Origin: Gallionellaceae bacterium
GTDB lineage: Bacteria; Pseudomonadota; Gammaproteobacteria; Burkholderiales; Gallionellaceae
Assembly: GCA_027448945.1 (NCBI GenBank)
Contig: DAIDMQ010000016.1
Coordinates: 1-64,000 of the forward strand
Length of the DNA stretch: 64,000 bases
Direction: 5' to 3'
Under the pieces are notes generated by a model. It saw nothing but the letters and a program-made list of their open reading frames with translations. It had not been told where the DNA came from and made no database searches. Below, piece after piece: positions 33,707 to 43,766 of the stretch; within the stretch, counting starts at the first letter, position 1; each line of letters opens with the position of its first letter. Position numbers and translations under genes: made by a program.

Positions 33707-34804
33707 TTATGTCTTGTTGAGTTTTTGGTGTGTCTCTATGCTCATCAACATGCCGAAGCCGAGTAATAAAGTGAGCATCGAGGTGCCGCCGTAGCTGACG
33801 AGTGGCAAGGGAACACCCACGACAGGCAGGATGCCGCATACCATGCCCATGTTGACGAAAGCATAGGTGGCAAAAGTGAGCGTGATGCTGCCCGCCATTA
33901 GGCGCGTGAAATAAGTGGATGCGCTGGCGGTGATCATGAAGCCCCGCCCGATCACGAATAGATACATAGCCAGCAGGATGACCGTGCCGATCAGGCCGAA
34001 CTCTTCAGAATAGACAGCGAAGATAAAGTCGGTGCTGCGCTCCGGCAGGAAGTCCAGATGAGTCTGGGTGCCGGCCATGTAGCCCTTGCCGAGCAAGCCG
34101 CCTGAGCCAACTGCAATCATGCCTTGTATGGTGTGGTATCCCTTGCCGAGTGCATCCTGCGAGGGATCTAGTAACATCATGATGCGGTGACGCTGGTACT
34201 CGTGCAGCATGTTCCACATGATGGGCGCGCTGGCAATGGCCGCGACCGCCATGCCCCCCATGATGCGCCAGCTGAGACCGGCAAGGAACAGCACATAAAA
34301 TCCGCTCGCAGTAATCAGTAAGGCGGTACCCAGATCGGGTTGGCGCGCGATCAACGCGACTGGCACGATGAGCAAAAGGGCGGCAATCAGGTAATTTTTC
34401 CACGTGAGTGTGGCTTCGTGTTTCTCAAAATACCAAGCCATCATCAAGGGCACGCCCACCTTCATTAATTCTGATGGTTGTATGGTGCCTACACCGATAT
34501 TGAGCCAGCGTCTTGCACCGTGGCTAATCTCACCGAACAAGGCCACACCAATCAATAGCAACAATCCCAAGCTATAGACGGGCAGCGCGGTGCGCATCAA
34601 ATAGTGCAGTGGCAGGTTGGCGACTATCCATAGAAAGGTCAAGCCGACCAATATGTTCACGCCTTGGCCTCCCAAGCGCAGCCAACTGCCATCAGTTGCG
34701 CTGAACAGCACCATCAAACTGGTAAACATCAGCAAGGATAATCCCAACATCAACATCGGATCGATGTGGGCGGTGAAGCGTTGCCAGAGTTGTCGTTTAG
34801 TCAT
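33707..34804 (-). CDS. rodA: RodA, SEDS-family peptidoglycan glycosyltransferase
   Basis: The 365-aa integral membrane protein polymerises lipid II during cell elongation, with PBP2 as its transpeptidase partner. About ten membrane segments are evident, with SEDS hallmarks: WLNIGVGTIQPSELMKVGVP, RQPDLGTALLI, HRIMMLLDPSQDALGKGYH, and GGTSMLTLL at the end. ATG 34804 overlaps the mrdA stop by 8 bp; the track's extra N-terminal 36 residues overlap mrdA and were dropped. Confidence 0.97.
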   Translation of the reverse strand: MTKRQLWQRFTAHIDPMLMLGLSLLMFTSLMVLFSATDGSWLRLGGQGVNILVGLTFLWIVANLPLHYLMRTALPVYSLGLLLLIGVALFGEISHGARRWLNIGVGTIQPSELMKVGVPLMMAWYFEKHEATLTWKNYLIAALLLIVPVALIARQPDLGTALLITASGFYVLFLAGLSWRIMGGMAVAAIASAPIMWNMLHEYQRHRIMMLLDPSQDALGKGYHTIQGMIAVGSGGLLGKGYMAGTQTHLDFLPERSTDFIFAVYSEEFGLIGTVILLAMYLFVIGRGFMITASASTYFTRLMAGSITLTFATYAFVNMGMVCGILPVVGVPLPLVSYGGTSMLTLLLGFGMLMSIETHQKLNKT

Positions 34805-36701
34805 GGGGGGCGTCCTCTTCATCTGGCAGATCCGCGAGCGGAGTAGGTATCTTGCCGAGTAGGTAATAGTCCATGACTTTGCGTGCAATCGGCGCCGCCG
34901 TGCCGCCGCCATGACCGCCGTTCTCAGCCAGCACTACCAGCGCAATCTTGGGTTGTTCCGCAGGCGCGAAAGCGATGAACCAGGCGTGGTCACGGTGACG
35001 TTCATCGATCTTGCTGGCGTCATACTTCTCACCTTGCTTCATGCTGATGACCTGTGCCGTACCGGTTTTACCCGCGATGTGATAAGGCGCGCCCAGGGAG
35101 GCGGCGACCGCGGTACCTCCAGGTTGCGTCACCGCGACCATGGCGCGTTTGACCAGATCGACATCAGCCGGATCCAGCTTCATGTCGATCTCCGGTTCGA
35201 CTGTGATGACGCGATTCTCGCCTGCGCGCGGGCTGCGGATTTCACGAACAAGATGCGGGCGATAAGCAATGCCGTTGTTGGCAAGCGTGGCGACCGCATG
35301 CGCCAGTTGCATGGGAGTCACCAAGCTATAACCCTGTCCGATACCCACTGAAACTGTATCTCCCGGGTACCACTTCTGGTTGTAACGCTTTTGTTTCCAT
35401 TCCTGCGAAGGGAGTAAGCCGGAAGTTTCGCCTTCCAGGTCTATGCCAGTTTTTTTGCCAAAATCGAAGCGCGATAAAAATGCATGGATATTGTCTATGC
35501 CCAACTCGGTAGCGAGTCCGTAATAGTAAGTGTCACAAGATACTACGATGGATTTGAACATATCCACCATACCATGCCCACCCGCTTTCCAGTCCCGATA
35601 CTGGTGGCTACTGCCGGGCAGTGTGTAATAACCGGGGTCGCTGATGGTGCGACTCGGTGAACGGATTTTGTAATACAAGCCTGCCAAAGCCATGAAAGGC
35701 TTGATGGTCGAGCCGGAGGGGTATTGTCCTCGTAGTGCGCGATTGTTAAGCGGGTGGTCGGGAGAATTATTCAATTCATCCCAGCTTTGCGTATCAATGC
35801 CATCTATAAACAAACTCGGGTCATAGCCCGGTTTGCTAACGAAGGCCAGCACTTCACCGTTTGTCGGGTCTATGGCGACCAATGCGCCGCGATAGTTGCC
35901 AAAGGCTTGCTCGGCGATTTCCTGGAGCTTGGCATCTATGCTCAGCACTAGTGTATTGCCGGATATTGGGGCCGTGCGTGACAACAAGCGAACTGCGCGG
36001 CCTGCAGAGTCGACTTCTACTTGTTCTATGCCCGTGGTGCCGTGCAGTTCGTTCTCGTAACTTTGTTCGAGGCCGGTCTTGCCTATGTAGTCGGAACCGC
36101 GATAGTTGGCGGCCAGATCATTTTCTTCGAGTTGATCGACATCAGTCTCGTTGATGCGGCCGATATAGCCGAGCAGGTGCGAGGCCTTGTCGCCAAAGGG
36201 ATAATCACGCAACAAACGCGCCTTGATCTCTACCCCGGGGAAACGGTATTGCTGTGCGGCGAAGCGTGCGACTTCCTCATCGCTAAGTCGATTGCGTATC
36301 ACCACGGATTCAAGGTTGTGACTCTCGGCCAGCAGCTTTTTGAAGCGCTTCTTGTCGCGCGGCGCGATCGGAACCAGTGCGCCCAGTTCCTCTATCGTCG
36401 CATCTGTGCTGACCGGAACCTTGTTTGGCGTGATCTCCAGTGTGTAACCCGAATAGTTGTGCGCCATCTCTACGCCGTTGCGATCCAGTATCAGACCCCG
36501 ATTGGGTACGATAGGTACGATGGAGATGCGATTGCTTTCCGCCAAAGTCTGGTAGTAGTCGTGCCGCCAGACTTGCAGATAGAGCAGGCGTAGCAGCACT
36601 ATGGCAATGAGGGTTAGAGCGAACACCACACTGACTGCCAAACGCAGGCGGAAGTGGAAAATCTCCTTAAGATGGTTTTTTAACTCGACATGCCGTTTCA
36701 T
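34797..36701 (-). CDS. mrdA: penicillin-binding protein 2, elongation transpeptidase
   Basis: The 634-aa class B PBP crosslinks sidewall peptidoglycan. A single N-terminal TM helix (22-44) and dimerisation domain precede the transpeptidase domain, with SxxK at S331-T-I-K334 (PSGSTIKPF), SCD at 388-390, and KTG in IAGKTGTAQVI near 545. It is embedded between mreD (1-bp overlap) and rodA (8-bp overlap). Confidence 0.97.
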   Translation of the reverse strand: MKRHVELKNHLKEIFHFRLRLAVSVVFALTLIAIVLLRLLYLQVWRHDYYQTLAESNRISIVPIVPNRGLILDRNGVEMAHNYSGYTLEITPNKVPVSTDATIEELGALVPIAPRDKKRFKKLLAESHNLESVVIRNRLSDEEVARFAAQQYRFPGVEIKARLLRDYPFGDKASHLLGYIGRINETDVDQLEENDLAANYRGSDYIGKTGLEQSYENELHGTTGIEQVEVDSAGRAVRLLSRTAPISGNTLVLSIDAKLQEIAEQAFGNYRGALVAIDPTNGEVLAFVSKPGYDPSLFIDGIDTQSWDELNNSPDHPLNNRALRGQYPSGSTIKPFMALAGLYYKIRSPSRTISDPGYYTLPGSSHQYRDWKAGGHGMVDMFKSIVVSCDTYYYGLATELGIDNIHAFLSRFDFGKKTGIDLEGETSGLLPSQEWKQKRYNQKWYPGDTVSVGIGQGYSLVTPMQLAHAVATLANNGIAYRPHLVREIRSPRAGENRVITVEPEIDMKLDPADVDLVKRAMVAVTQPGGTAVAASLGAPYHIAGKTGTAQVISMKQGEKYDASKIDERHRDHAWFIAFAPAEQPKIALVVLAENGGHGGGTAAPIARKVMDYYLLGKIPTPLADLPDEEDAPHD

Positions 36702-37216
36702 CAGCGTTCACGGCTCACACGTATCTGGCGCAAAGCATGCAGGGCGAGGCTGAGTGGTATCCACAGCAGGGTGGAAGTCAAGCAACCCAAGAAGTAGCCC
36801 CATACCACATCGCCGTCTACCAGCCAGTGCACTGATGCATAAACCGTATAGGACAGCACGAATAGTCCGAACACTTGTGTGGTCTGCTGGCGCAGATCAA
36901 ACATCTGCAAACGACGGTGCAGCACCACGCCGCCGAAGGCCAGCAGGGTGTAAGTCAGTGCGTGCTGGCCAAACAGACTCGCATCCGCCACATCGGCAAA
37001 AATACCCACTGCCCAAGACATCCCGATGCCGATGCGCATCGGCTTGTGCATACACCAATACAGCAACATCATTGCGACAAAATCAGGGCGCAACATCAAA
37101 CCATAACCATCCCAAGGCAGGCCGTTCAGCAAGAGCGCGATCGCAATAGTCGTAAAGATGAACAAGTTGCCGACGGGGCGTTGGATCTCGGTTTTGGTGG
37201 TTGAGCTCAGTCCCAT
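36701..37216 (-). CDS. mreD: rod shape-determining protein MreD
   Basis: The 171-aa membrane protein has five or six hydrophobic segments (such as NLFIFTTIAIALLLNGLPW and VFGLFVLSYTVYASVHWLV) and the MreD RPDFVAMMLLYWCM and ALTYTLLAFGGV patterns. It links MreC to the synthesis enzymes. The start overlaps the mreC stop by 1 bp. Confidence 0.93.
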   Translation of the reverse strand: MGLSSTTKTEIQRPVGNLFIFTTIAIALLLNGLPWDGYGLMLRPDFVAMMLLYWCMHKPMRIGIGMSWAVGIFADVADASLFGQHALTYTLLAFGGVVLHRRLQMFDLRQQTTQVFGLFVLSYTVYASVHWLVDGDVVWGYFLGCLTSTLLWIPLSLALHALRQIRVSRER

Positions 37217-38130
37217 TAGTTTCTCCGTTTTGCCTTTGTGTTCCCGAGCTCCTCGGGGCTAGGTTCTAAAACCGGCATTTCGGGCAACTTTGGCAAAGTG
37301 GAGAGAATCAACAGTTGGTGGTTTTTGTCCACGCCGCCCACGGGTAAGCAAGTGATGCGCGCAAAAGGATAGGCGGCATCACGTTCAATTTTGGTCACCT
37401 TGGCTACCGCGATTCCTGCGGGATAGACGCCATCTATGCCAGAAGTGACCAGCAGATCGCCTTCTTGTATATCCGAGCTGATGGGCATGTAGCGCAAAGT
37501 GAGCTGGCTGGTATCGCCGGCACCGTACACGATGGTGCGCAAGCCGTTGCGCAATACCTGCACGGGGACGACATGATCCTTCTCGGTAATCAAGGTGACT
37601 TCTGAAAGCCAAGGATAGACGCGAGTAATCTGACCGACGATGCCGATATCATCCATCACCACCTGGCCGGCTTGCAGTTGTGCGTCCGCACCTTTGTTAA
37701 TAATAATTTTACGTTTGAATAAGTCACGTTCGGCATAGATGATTTCAGCCATCCGGGTCTGGAATTCGGCCCGTTGCGGGATTGCGACTAATTCGCGTAA
37801 TTGACGGTTTTCCTGCTGCAACTCAAGCAATAGTGCCAGTTGTGCGGAATCTTGCAGGTGCCGCTCACGTAGCATCTGGTTGTCAGCTTTGAGCGTACTT
37901 TGGGCGGAAAAATAATCGTCGACCTGATTCCACATGCGCACCGGGAAGGTGGCCATTGCCTGTAAAGGCGCGACAATCACCGAGAGAGTGCCACGCGCCG
38001 ATTCCAGATAACGATAGCGTACATCGATGAACATCAGCAGTAGCGACAACACCGTGAAGAACACCAGTCTAACGACCGAGCTGGGGCCGCGATTGAAAAA
38101 GCGAAATGAATGGGTGTTGTCTACTAGCAT
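37216..38130 (-). CDS. mreC: rod shape-determining protein MreC
   Basis: The 304-aa periplasmic scaffold has one N-terminal TM helix (18-38). A coiled-coil (about 65-115, LLELQQENRQLREL) follows, and the two beta-barrel MreC domain (about 120-275) includes GADAQLQAGQVVMDDIGIVGQI and GDLLVTSGIDGVYPAGI. It binds PBP2 and activates RodA. It follows mreB after 76 nt. Confidence 0.96.
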   Translation of the reverse strand: MLVDNTHSFRFFNRGPSSVVRLVFFTVLSLLLMFIDVRYRYLESARGTLSVIVAPLQAMATFPVRMWNQVDDYFSAQSTLKADNQMLRERHLQDSAQLALLLELQQENRQLRELVAIPQRAEFQTRMAEIIYAERDLFKRKIIINKGADAQLQAGQVVMDDIGIVGQITRVYPWLSEVTLITEKDHVVPVQVLRNGLRTIVYGAGDTSQLTLRYMPISSDIQEGDLLVTSGIDGVYPAGIAVAKVTKIERDAAYPFARITCLPVGGVDKNHQLLILSTLPKLPEMPVLEPSPEELGNTKAKRRN

Positions 38131-38206
38131 CTTGAGTCGGGCAGGAAGGCGGGCGGGGCAAGTGTCATAATTACCTCCTGCTGACGACTTGGCATAGTAT
38201 CCAACC

Positions 38207-39313
<1,107 letters not shown>

Positions 39314-39331
39314 TCAAATAAACAATTTGCT

Positions 39332-39619
39332 ATGTCATTAACCACTCAAGACGTTCAAAAAATCGCCAGATTGGCGCGATTGGCTATGAACGATACCGAA
39401 ATCGAAGCAGCCCGAGCCCAGTTGTCGGGTATTTTTGAACTCATAGAACAGATGCAAGCAGTCGATACGACAGGCATAGAGCCGATGTCGCATGCGCAAG
39501 ACCTTTCGCAACAATTGCGCGAAGATGTCGTCACGGCGAGCAATGATCGTGAGGCTTTCCAGGCAATTGCACCGCAAGTCGAAGGCGGTTTATACCTCGT
39601 TCCACAAGTCATCGAATAA
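39332..39619 (+). CDS. gatC: Asp/Glu-tRNA amidotransferase subunit C
   Basis: The 95-aa subunit stabilises GatA in the complex that converts misacylated Glu-tRNA(Gln) or Asp-tRNA(Asn) to the correct amide. VQKIARLARLAMND and MQAVDTTGIEPMSHAQDL are the family blocks. It is 6 nt before gatA and opens the gatCAB operon. Confidence 0.95.
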   Translation: MSLTTQDVQKIARLARLAMNDTEIEAARAQLSGIFELIEQMQAVDTTGIEPMSHAQDLSQQLREDVVTASNDREAFQAIAPQVEGGLYLVPQVIE

Positions 39620-39625
39620 TCCATC

Positions 39626-41080
39626 ATGCTCAATCACAGTCTGCAACAACAAGGCGACGCATTGCGCGCCAAGAAGATATCCAGTGTCGAACTGACCCAG
39701 CTGTATCTGGATCGAATCGCCACCCACAATCCCGTATTGAACGCTTTTGTTACGGTCGAGTCCGCCAAAAGTCTGGCGCAAGCCAAGGCTGCTGATGCGC
39801 AACTTGCCGCAGGTTCGGCGCAAGCGCTGACTGGCATTCCCATCGCGCAGAAAGACATTTTCTGTGCTCAAGGGTGGCGCACTACTTGCGGCTCCAAGAT
39901 GCTGGACAACTTCATCTCCCCATACGATGCGCACGTCATCACCCAATTCAATAACGCGGGTGCGGTGAATCTGGGCAAGACCAATATGGATGAATTTGCG
40001 ATGGGTTCATCCAACGAGACCTCGTATTTTGGTCCGGTGCGCAACCCTTGGGATATAAAAGCCGTGCCTGGCGGAAGTTCGGGTGGTGCGGCGGCTGCGG
40101 TCGCGGCGCGCTTATGTGCTGCTGCGACGGGTACGGACACGGGTGGGTCGATACGTCAGCCCGCCGCGCTGTGCGGCGTCACCGGGATCAAGCCGACTTA
40201 CGGCACGGTGTCACGCTACGGCATGATCGCCTTCGCTTCCAGCCTGGATCAGGCTGGGCCGATGGCACGTAGCGCAGAAGATTGCGCGCTGATGCTGAAC
40301 GTGATGACAGGTCACGACCCACGTGATTCCACCAGTTTGGTGCGCGACAAAGAAGATTACACACGTGAACTGAATAAGCCGTTGGCGGGTCTGCGTATCG
40401 GTTTGCCGCGTGAATTCTTCGCCGAAGGGTTGTCACAAGACGTGGGTCAGTGTGTACAAGCCGCCGTCGCCGAATACCAAAAGCTGGGTGCGACCGTAGT
40501 AGAAATCAGTCTGCCCAATGCGAAATTGGCAGTGCCGGTTTACTACGTGCTAGCACCCGCCGAAGCGTCGAGCAATCTGTCGCGCTTCGACGGTGTGCGT
40601 TACGGCTATCGCGCACCGGACTACACCGATCTCACCGACATGTACGAGAAGACCCGTGCGCAAGGTTTCGGCGAAGAAGTGAAACGCCGCATCATGATAG
40701 GCACATATGTGTTGAGCCACGGTTACTACGACGCTTACTATTTGCAAGCGCAAAAGATACGCCGTTTGATAGCGCAGGACTTTACTGAGGCGTTCAAAAA
40801 ATGTGACGTCATCATGGGACCGACCAGTCCTTCGACGGCTTTTAATTTGGGTGAGAAAGGCGACGACCCCGTGCAGATGTATCTGTCCGACATCTACACC
40901 ATCGCGGTGAATCTGGCCGGTTTGCCCGGCATGTCCATCCCTTGCGGTACGGGCGCGAACGCCATGCCGGTGGGTTTGCAGATTATCGGCGATTACTTCA
41001 AAGAAGCGCAGATGCTCAATGTCGCACATCAATATCAATTGGCGACGGACTGGCACAGCCGCGCACCACAAGGTTTGTAA
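39626..41080 (+). CDS. gatA: Asp/Glu-tRNA amidotransferase subunit A
   Basis: The 484-aa amidase hydrolyses glutamine and supplies ammonia. The Ser-cisSer-Lys triad is visible as K in [10 protein letters not shown] (near 75), and serines in [29 protein letters not shown] (near 150-180). The length is standard and it lies 9 nt before gatB. Confidence 0.98.
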   Translation: MLNHSLQQQGDALRAKKISSVELTQLYLDRIATHNPVLNAFVTVESAKSLAQAKAADAQLAAGSAQALTGIPIAQKDIFCAQGWRTTCGSKMLDNFISPYDAHVITQFNNAGAVNLGKTNMDEFAMGSSNETSYFGPVRNPWDIKAVPGGSSGGAAAAVAARLCAAATGTDTGGSIRQPAALCGVTGIKPTYGTVSRYGMIAFASSLDQAGPMARSAEDCALMLNVMTGHDPRDSTSLVRDKEDYTRELNKPLAGLRIGLPREFFAEGLSQDVGQCVQAAVAEYQKLGATVVEISLPNAKLAVPVYYVLAPAEASSNLSRFDGVRYGYRAPDYTDLTDMYEKTRAQGFGEEVKRRIMIGTYVLSHGYYDAYYLQAQKIRRLIAQDFTEAFKKCDVIMGPTSPSTAFNLGEKGDDPVQMYLSDIYTIAVNLAGLPGMSIPCGTGANAMPVGLQIIGDYFKEAQMLNVAHQYQLATDWHSRAPQGL

Positions 41081-41089
41081 GGAAATACT

Positions 41090-42544
41090 ATGAAATGGGA
41101 AATCGTCATCGGGCTGGAAGTACATACACAGCTCTCTACCAACACCAAGATATTTTCCGGCGCATCGACGGCGTTTGGTGCTGAACCGAATACCCAAGCG
41201 GATGCGGTGAGCATTGCCTTGCCGGGGGTGTTGCCTGTGCTGAACAAGGGCGCGGTGGAACGCGCGATTAAGTTCGGCCTCGCAGTCGGTGCGCACATCG
41301 CGCCACGCTCGGTGTTTGCGCGCAAAAATTATTTCTATCCTGATTTGCCTAAGGGCTACCAGATTAGCCAAATGGATTTGCCCGTGGTCGGCAAAGGTGC
41401 GTTGACCATACAAGTCGAACCACTTTCTGGTAATGCAAAGCCATACGAAAAAGTTGTGCGCATCACGCGTGCACATCTGGAAGAGGACGCAGGTAAGTCG
41501 GTGCATGGTGCAGCGCAAAGCATGACAGGCATAGACTTGAATCGCGCGGGGACACCATTGCTGGAAATCGTGTCCGAGCCTGATATGAGTTCTGCTGCCG
41601 AGGCGGTATCGTATGCCAAGACCTTGCATTCCTTGGTGCGTTGGATAGGCATCTGCGACGGCAATATGCAGGAAGGTTCTTTCCGCTGTGACGTGAACGT
41701 GTCGGTGCGTCGTCCCGGCGAGTCTTTGGGAACACGCCGCGAGATCAAAAACCTGAACTCATTCAAGTTCATGCAGCAGGCGATTGATTACGAAGTGCAA
41801 TGGCAGATCGACACCATAGAGAATGGTGGCAAGGTGCAACAGGCGACCATCTTGTTCAATCCCGATACCGGTGAGACACGTTCCATGCGCAGCAAGGAAG
41901 ACGCGCACGATTACCGCTATTTCCCCGATCCCGATCTGCTGCCCTTGGATATTTCGCCCGCGATGATAGAGGCTGTGCATGCCACCATGCCGGAGTTGCC
42001 GATCGCCAAGCAAGCGCGTTACACCGATGAGTTTGGGCTGTCTGCTTATGATGCGAGCAGCTTGACCTCCTCACGCGAGATGGCGGAATTTTTCGATGCG
42101 GGTGTGGCGATGGTGGGCGCGGCAAATGCAAAGCTGTGTGCTAACTGGCTAATCGGCGAAGTCAGCGCGCAACTGAATCGTGACGGTCTGGACATCGCGC
42201 AATGCCCGATTAGTGCAGCCCAATTCGGCGCCATGTTGGCGCGTATCGCGGACGGTACGATTTCAAATTCGGGTGCAAAAGAAGTGTTTCGCGCGCTGTG
42301 GTCTGAAGGCGGCGATGCCGATGCCATCATCGAAGCGAAGGGCCTGAAACAAGTTTCCGACAGTGGCGCGATTGAAAAAATAGTCGATGAGGTGATGGCC
42401 GCGAATGCCGACAAGGTCGCGGAATATCGCAGCGGAAAAGACAAATTATTCGGTTTCTTCGTCGGTGCGGCGATGAAGGCTTCGCAAGGCAAGGCCAACC
42501 CGGCGCAACTGAACGAAGTGTTGAAGAAAAAACTCGCGGGCTGA
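41090..42544 (+). CDS. gatB: Asp/Glu-tRNA amidotransferase subunit B
   Basis: The 484-aa subunit binds the misacylated tRNA and performs the ATP-dependent amidation. [38 protein letters not shown] and EDAGKSVHG are canonical; the C-terminal YqeY-like tail ([33 protein letters not shown]) is complete. It closes the gatCAB operon. Confidence 0.98.
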   Translation: MKWEIVIGLEVHTQLSTNTKIFSGASTAFGAEPNTQADAVSIALPGVLPVLNKGAVERAIKFGLAVGAHIAPRSVFARKNYFYPDLPKGYQISQMDLPVVGKGALTIQVEPLSGNAKPYEKVVRITRAHLEEDAGKSVHGAAQSMTGIDLNRAGTPLLEIVSEPDMSSAAEAVSYAKTLHSLVRWIGICDGNMQEGSFRCDVNVSVRRPGESLGTRREIKNLNSFKFMQQAIDYEVQWQIDTIENGGKVQQATILFNPDTGETRSMRSKEDAHDYRYFPDPDLLPLDISPAMIEAVHATMPELPIAKQARYTDEFGLSAYDASSLTSSREMAEFFDAGVAMVGAANAKLCANWLIGEVSAQLNRDGLDIAQCPISAAQFGAMLARIADGTISNSGAKEVFRALWSEGGDADAIIEAKGLKQVSDSGAIEKIVDEVMAANADKVAEYRSGKDKLFGFFVGAAMKASQGKANPAQLNEVLKKKLAG

Positions 42545-42547
42545 TTT

Positions 42548-42652
42548 GTGCTTTTCAACTCTTATAGTTTCATCTTGTTGTTTTTGCCGATTACGTTTGT
42601 TGCCCAAAAATACAAAAATAGGGTCAGACTCGATTTAATTTACAATTCTTGA
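42548..42652 (+). pseudogene. MBOAT/AlgI-type acyltransferase, N-terminal remnant
   Basis: A GTG-initiated 34-codon frame 3 nt after gatB begins VLFNSYSFILLFLPITFV, which matches the first membrane segment of MBOAT O-acyltransferases (AlgI family MLFNSYxFxxLFLPI). After about 20 codons the match ends and the frame continues into a RAYT-associated-looking motif before a stop. It is a truncated gene relic, apparently cut by insertion or deletion at about 42610. Confidence 0.65.
42616..42641. repeat. RAYT/IS200-associated-like motif (aataGGGTCAGACTCGatttaatt)
   Basis: AAATAGGGTCAGACTCG followed by ATTTAATT resembles the recurrent sequence seen next to REP-associated Y1 transposase genes in proteobacteria. 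It lies exactly where the MBOAT remnant breaks off. The call rests on memory of such motifs and no transposase gene is present here. Confidence 0.35.
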
Positions 42653-42698
42653 GTCGCTCTAGACTTTGCTGCACGACTGTTCTTCGAGGAATGTTGAC

Positions 42699-43547
42699 AT
42701 GCGCCTGCTTGTTTCGATTCTGCTGAGCTGTGCCCTTTATTGTCCTGCGCTCATCTTCGCCGCCGAGCCGCCGCCGCTGATGCTGGCGAATGTGTTCCAT
42801 GCCGATGTCCGCCTTGCTGATTATTGGGTCAGCGAGAAATACGACGGTGTGCGGGGCTATTGGGACGGTAAACGTTTGATGACACGCGGCGGCGAAGTCG
42901 TCCACGCGCCAGACTGGTTCACGGCGGGTTGGCCGAACACGCCGCTGGATGGCGAGTTGTGGGCGGGGCGCGGGCGCTTTGCGCGCGCGGTTTCCACCGT
43001 GCGGCAGATGCAGCCCGACGATGCCGCTTGGCGCGAGATGCACTTCATGCTGTTTGATTTGCCCGCTCATCCAGGCGACTTCACCGCGCGGGATGCCGAA
43101 CTTCAGCGCGTCGTGGCAACGATCGGGCAACCTTGGGTAGCGCACGCAGAACAATCCCGCGTGAGCAGCCTTGCCGAATTGCGCGCCATGCTGGATCGCG
43201 TCGTAAAACTGGGCGGCGAAGGTTTGGTGTTGCACCGCAGCGCCTCGCGCTATCGCGCCGAACGCAGCGATGACTTGCTTAAATTCAAGCTTTATGAAGA
43301 CGCGGAGGCGCGGGTCATCGGACACTTGCCGGGCAAGGGAAAATACGCGGGGATGCTGGGCGCACTGGAAGTCGAAACCGCGCAAGGATTGCGTTTCAGG
43401 CTGGGAAGCGGATTGTCGGATGCCGACCGCCACACACCGCCCGCGCTGGGCAGTTGGGTAACGTATCGTTACAACGGGGTGAACGAGAAGACCGGCATCC
43501 CGCGCTTCGCCCGCTTCTTGCGCGTGCGTACCGACCTGATGCCCTAG
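42699..43547 (+). CDS. secreted ATP-dependent DNA ligase (LigE-like)
   Basis: The 282-aa minimal ligase seals DNA nicks using ATP. A signal peptide (MRLLVSILLSCALYCPALIFAAE) predicts periplasmic location. Motif I is SEKYDGVRGYWDG with adenylated Lys47; motif IIIa-like MHFMLFDLP, motif IV EGLVLH and motif V LLKFKLY are visible. The C-terminal OB fold (GKGKYAGMLGALEVE) completes the two-domain core. ATG 42699 with GAGGA at 9 nt matches the signal peptide; the longer start (42666) was rejected. LigE-type enzymes are associated with naturally competent Gram-negative bacteria. It is flanked by mobile-element traces. Confidence 0.9.
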   Translation: MRLLVSILLSCALYCPALIFAAEPPPLMLANVFHADVRLADYWVSEKYDGVRGYWDGKRLMTRGGEVVHAPDWFTAGWPNTPLDGELWAGRGRFARAVSTVRQMQPDDAAWREMHFMLFDLPAHPGDFTARDAELQRVVATIGQPWVAHAEQSRVSSLAELRAMLDRVVKLGGEGLVLHRSASRYRAERSDDLLKFKLYEDAEARVIGHLPGKGKYAGMLGALEVETAQGLRFRLGSGLSDADRHTPPALGSWVTYRYNGVNEKTGIPRFARFLRVRTDLMP

Positions 43548-43679
43548 CACACTTTTTCTTGAGATAAATCGTTACGCAATACGAGGTTGACAGGGGTAAG
43601 CGTTCTGGTAAATTTCACGCTCTTTTTCGGCATCCGATTGACTTCTGGTTCTAAGCCCATTGCTGGTATAACCGGACGT

Positions 43680-43697
43680 GTCGGGCTGAAGCCCGAC
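43680..43697. repeat. REP-like palindrome (GTCGGGCT-ga-AGCCCGAC)
   Basis: A perfect 8-bp stem with a 2-nt loop, followed by CTAC, is typical of repetitive extragenic palindromes of the GTCGGGCTxxAGCCCGACCTAC type. Only one copy is in the window. It precedes the M48 protease gene by 70 nt. Confidence 0.6.
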
Positions 43698-43766
43698 CTA
43701 CTGACTGATTGATCTTGCTGTTCGCGGTGAGCTCAAAATAACCACCACTTTTACTGGGAGTTAAGT

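Noticed and set aside
40550-41629. 359-aa minus-strand ORF
   Set aside because: Antisense to gatA and gatB, which are intact and recognisable.
42624-43550. 308-aa minus-strand ORF
   Set aside because: Antisense shadow of the ligase gene, which has a signal peptide and active-site motifs.
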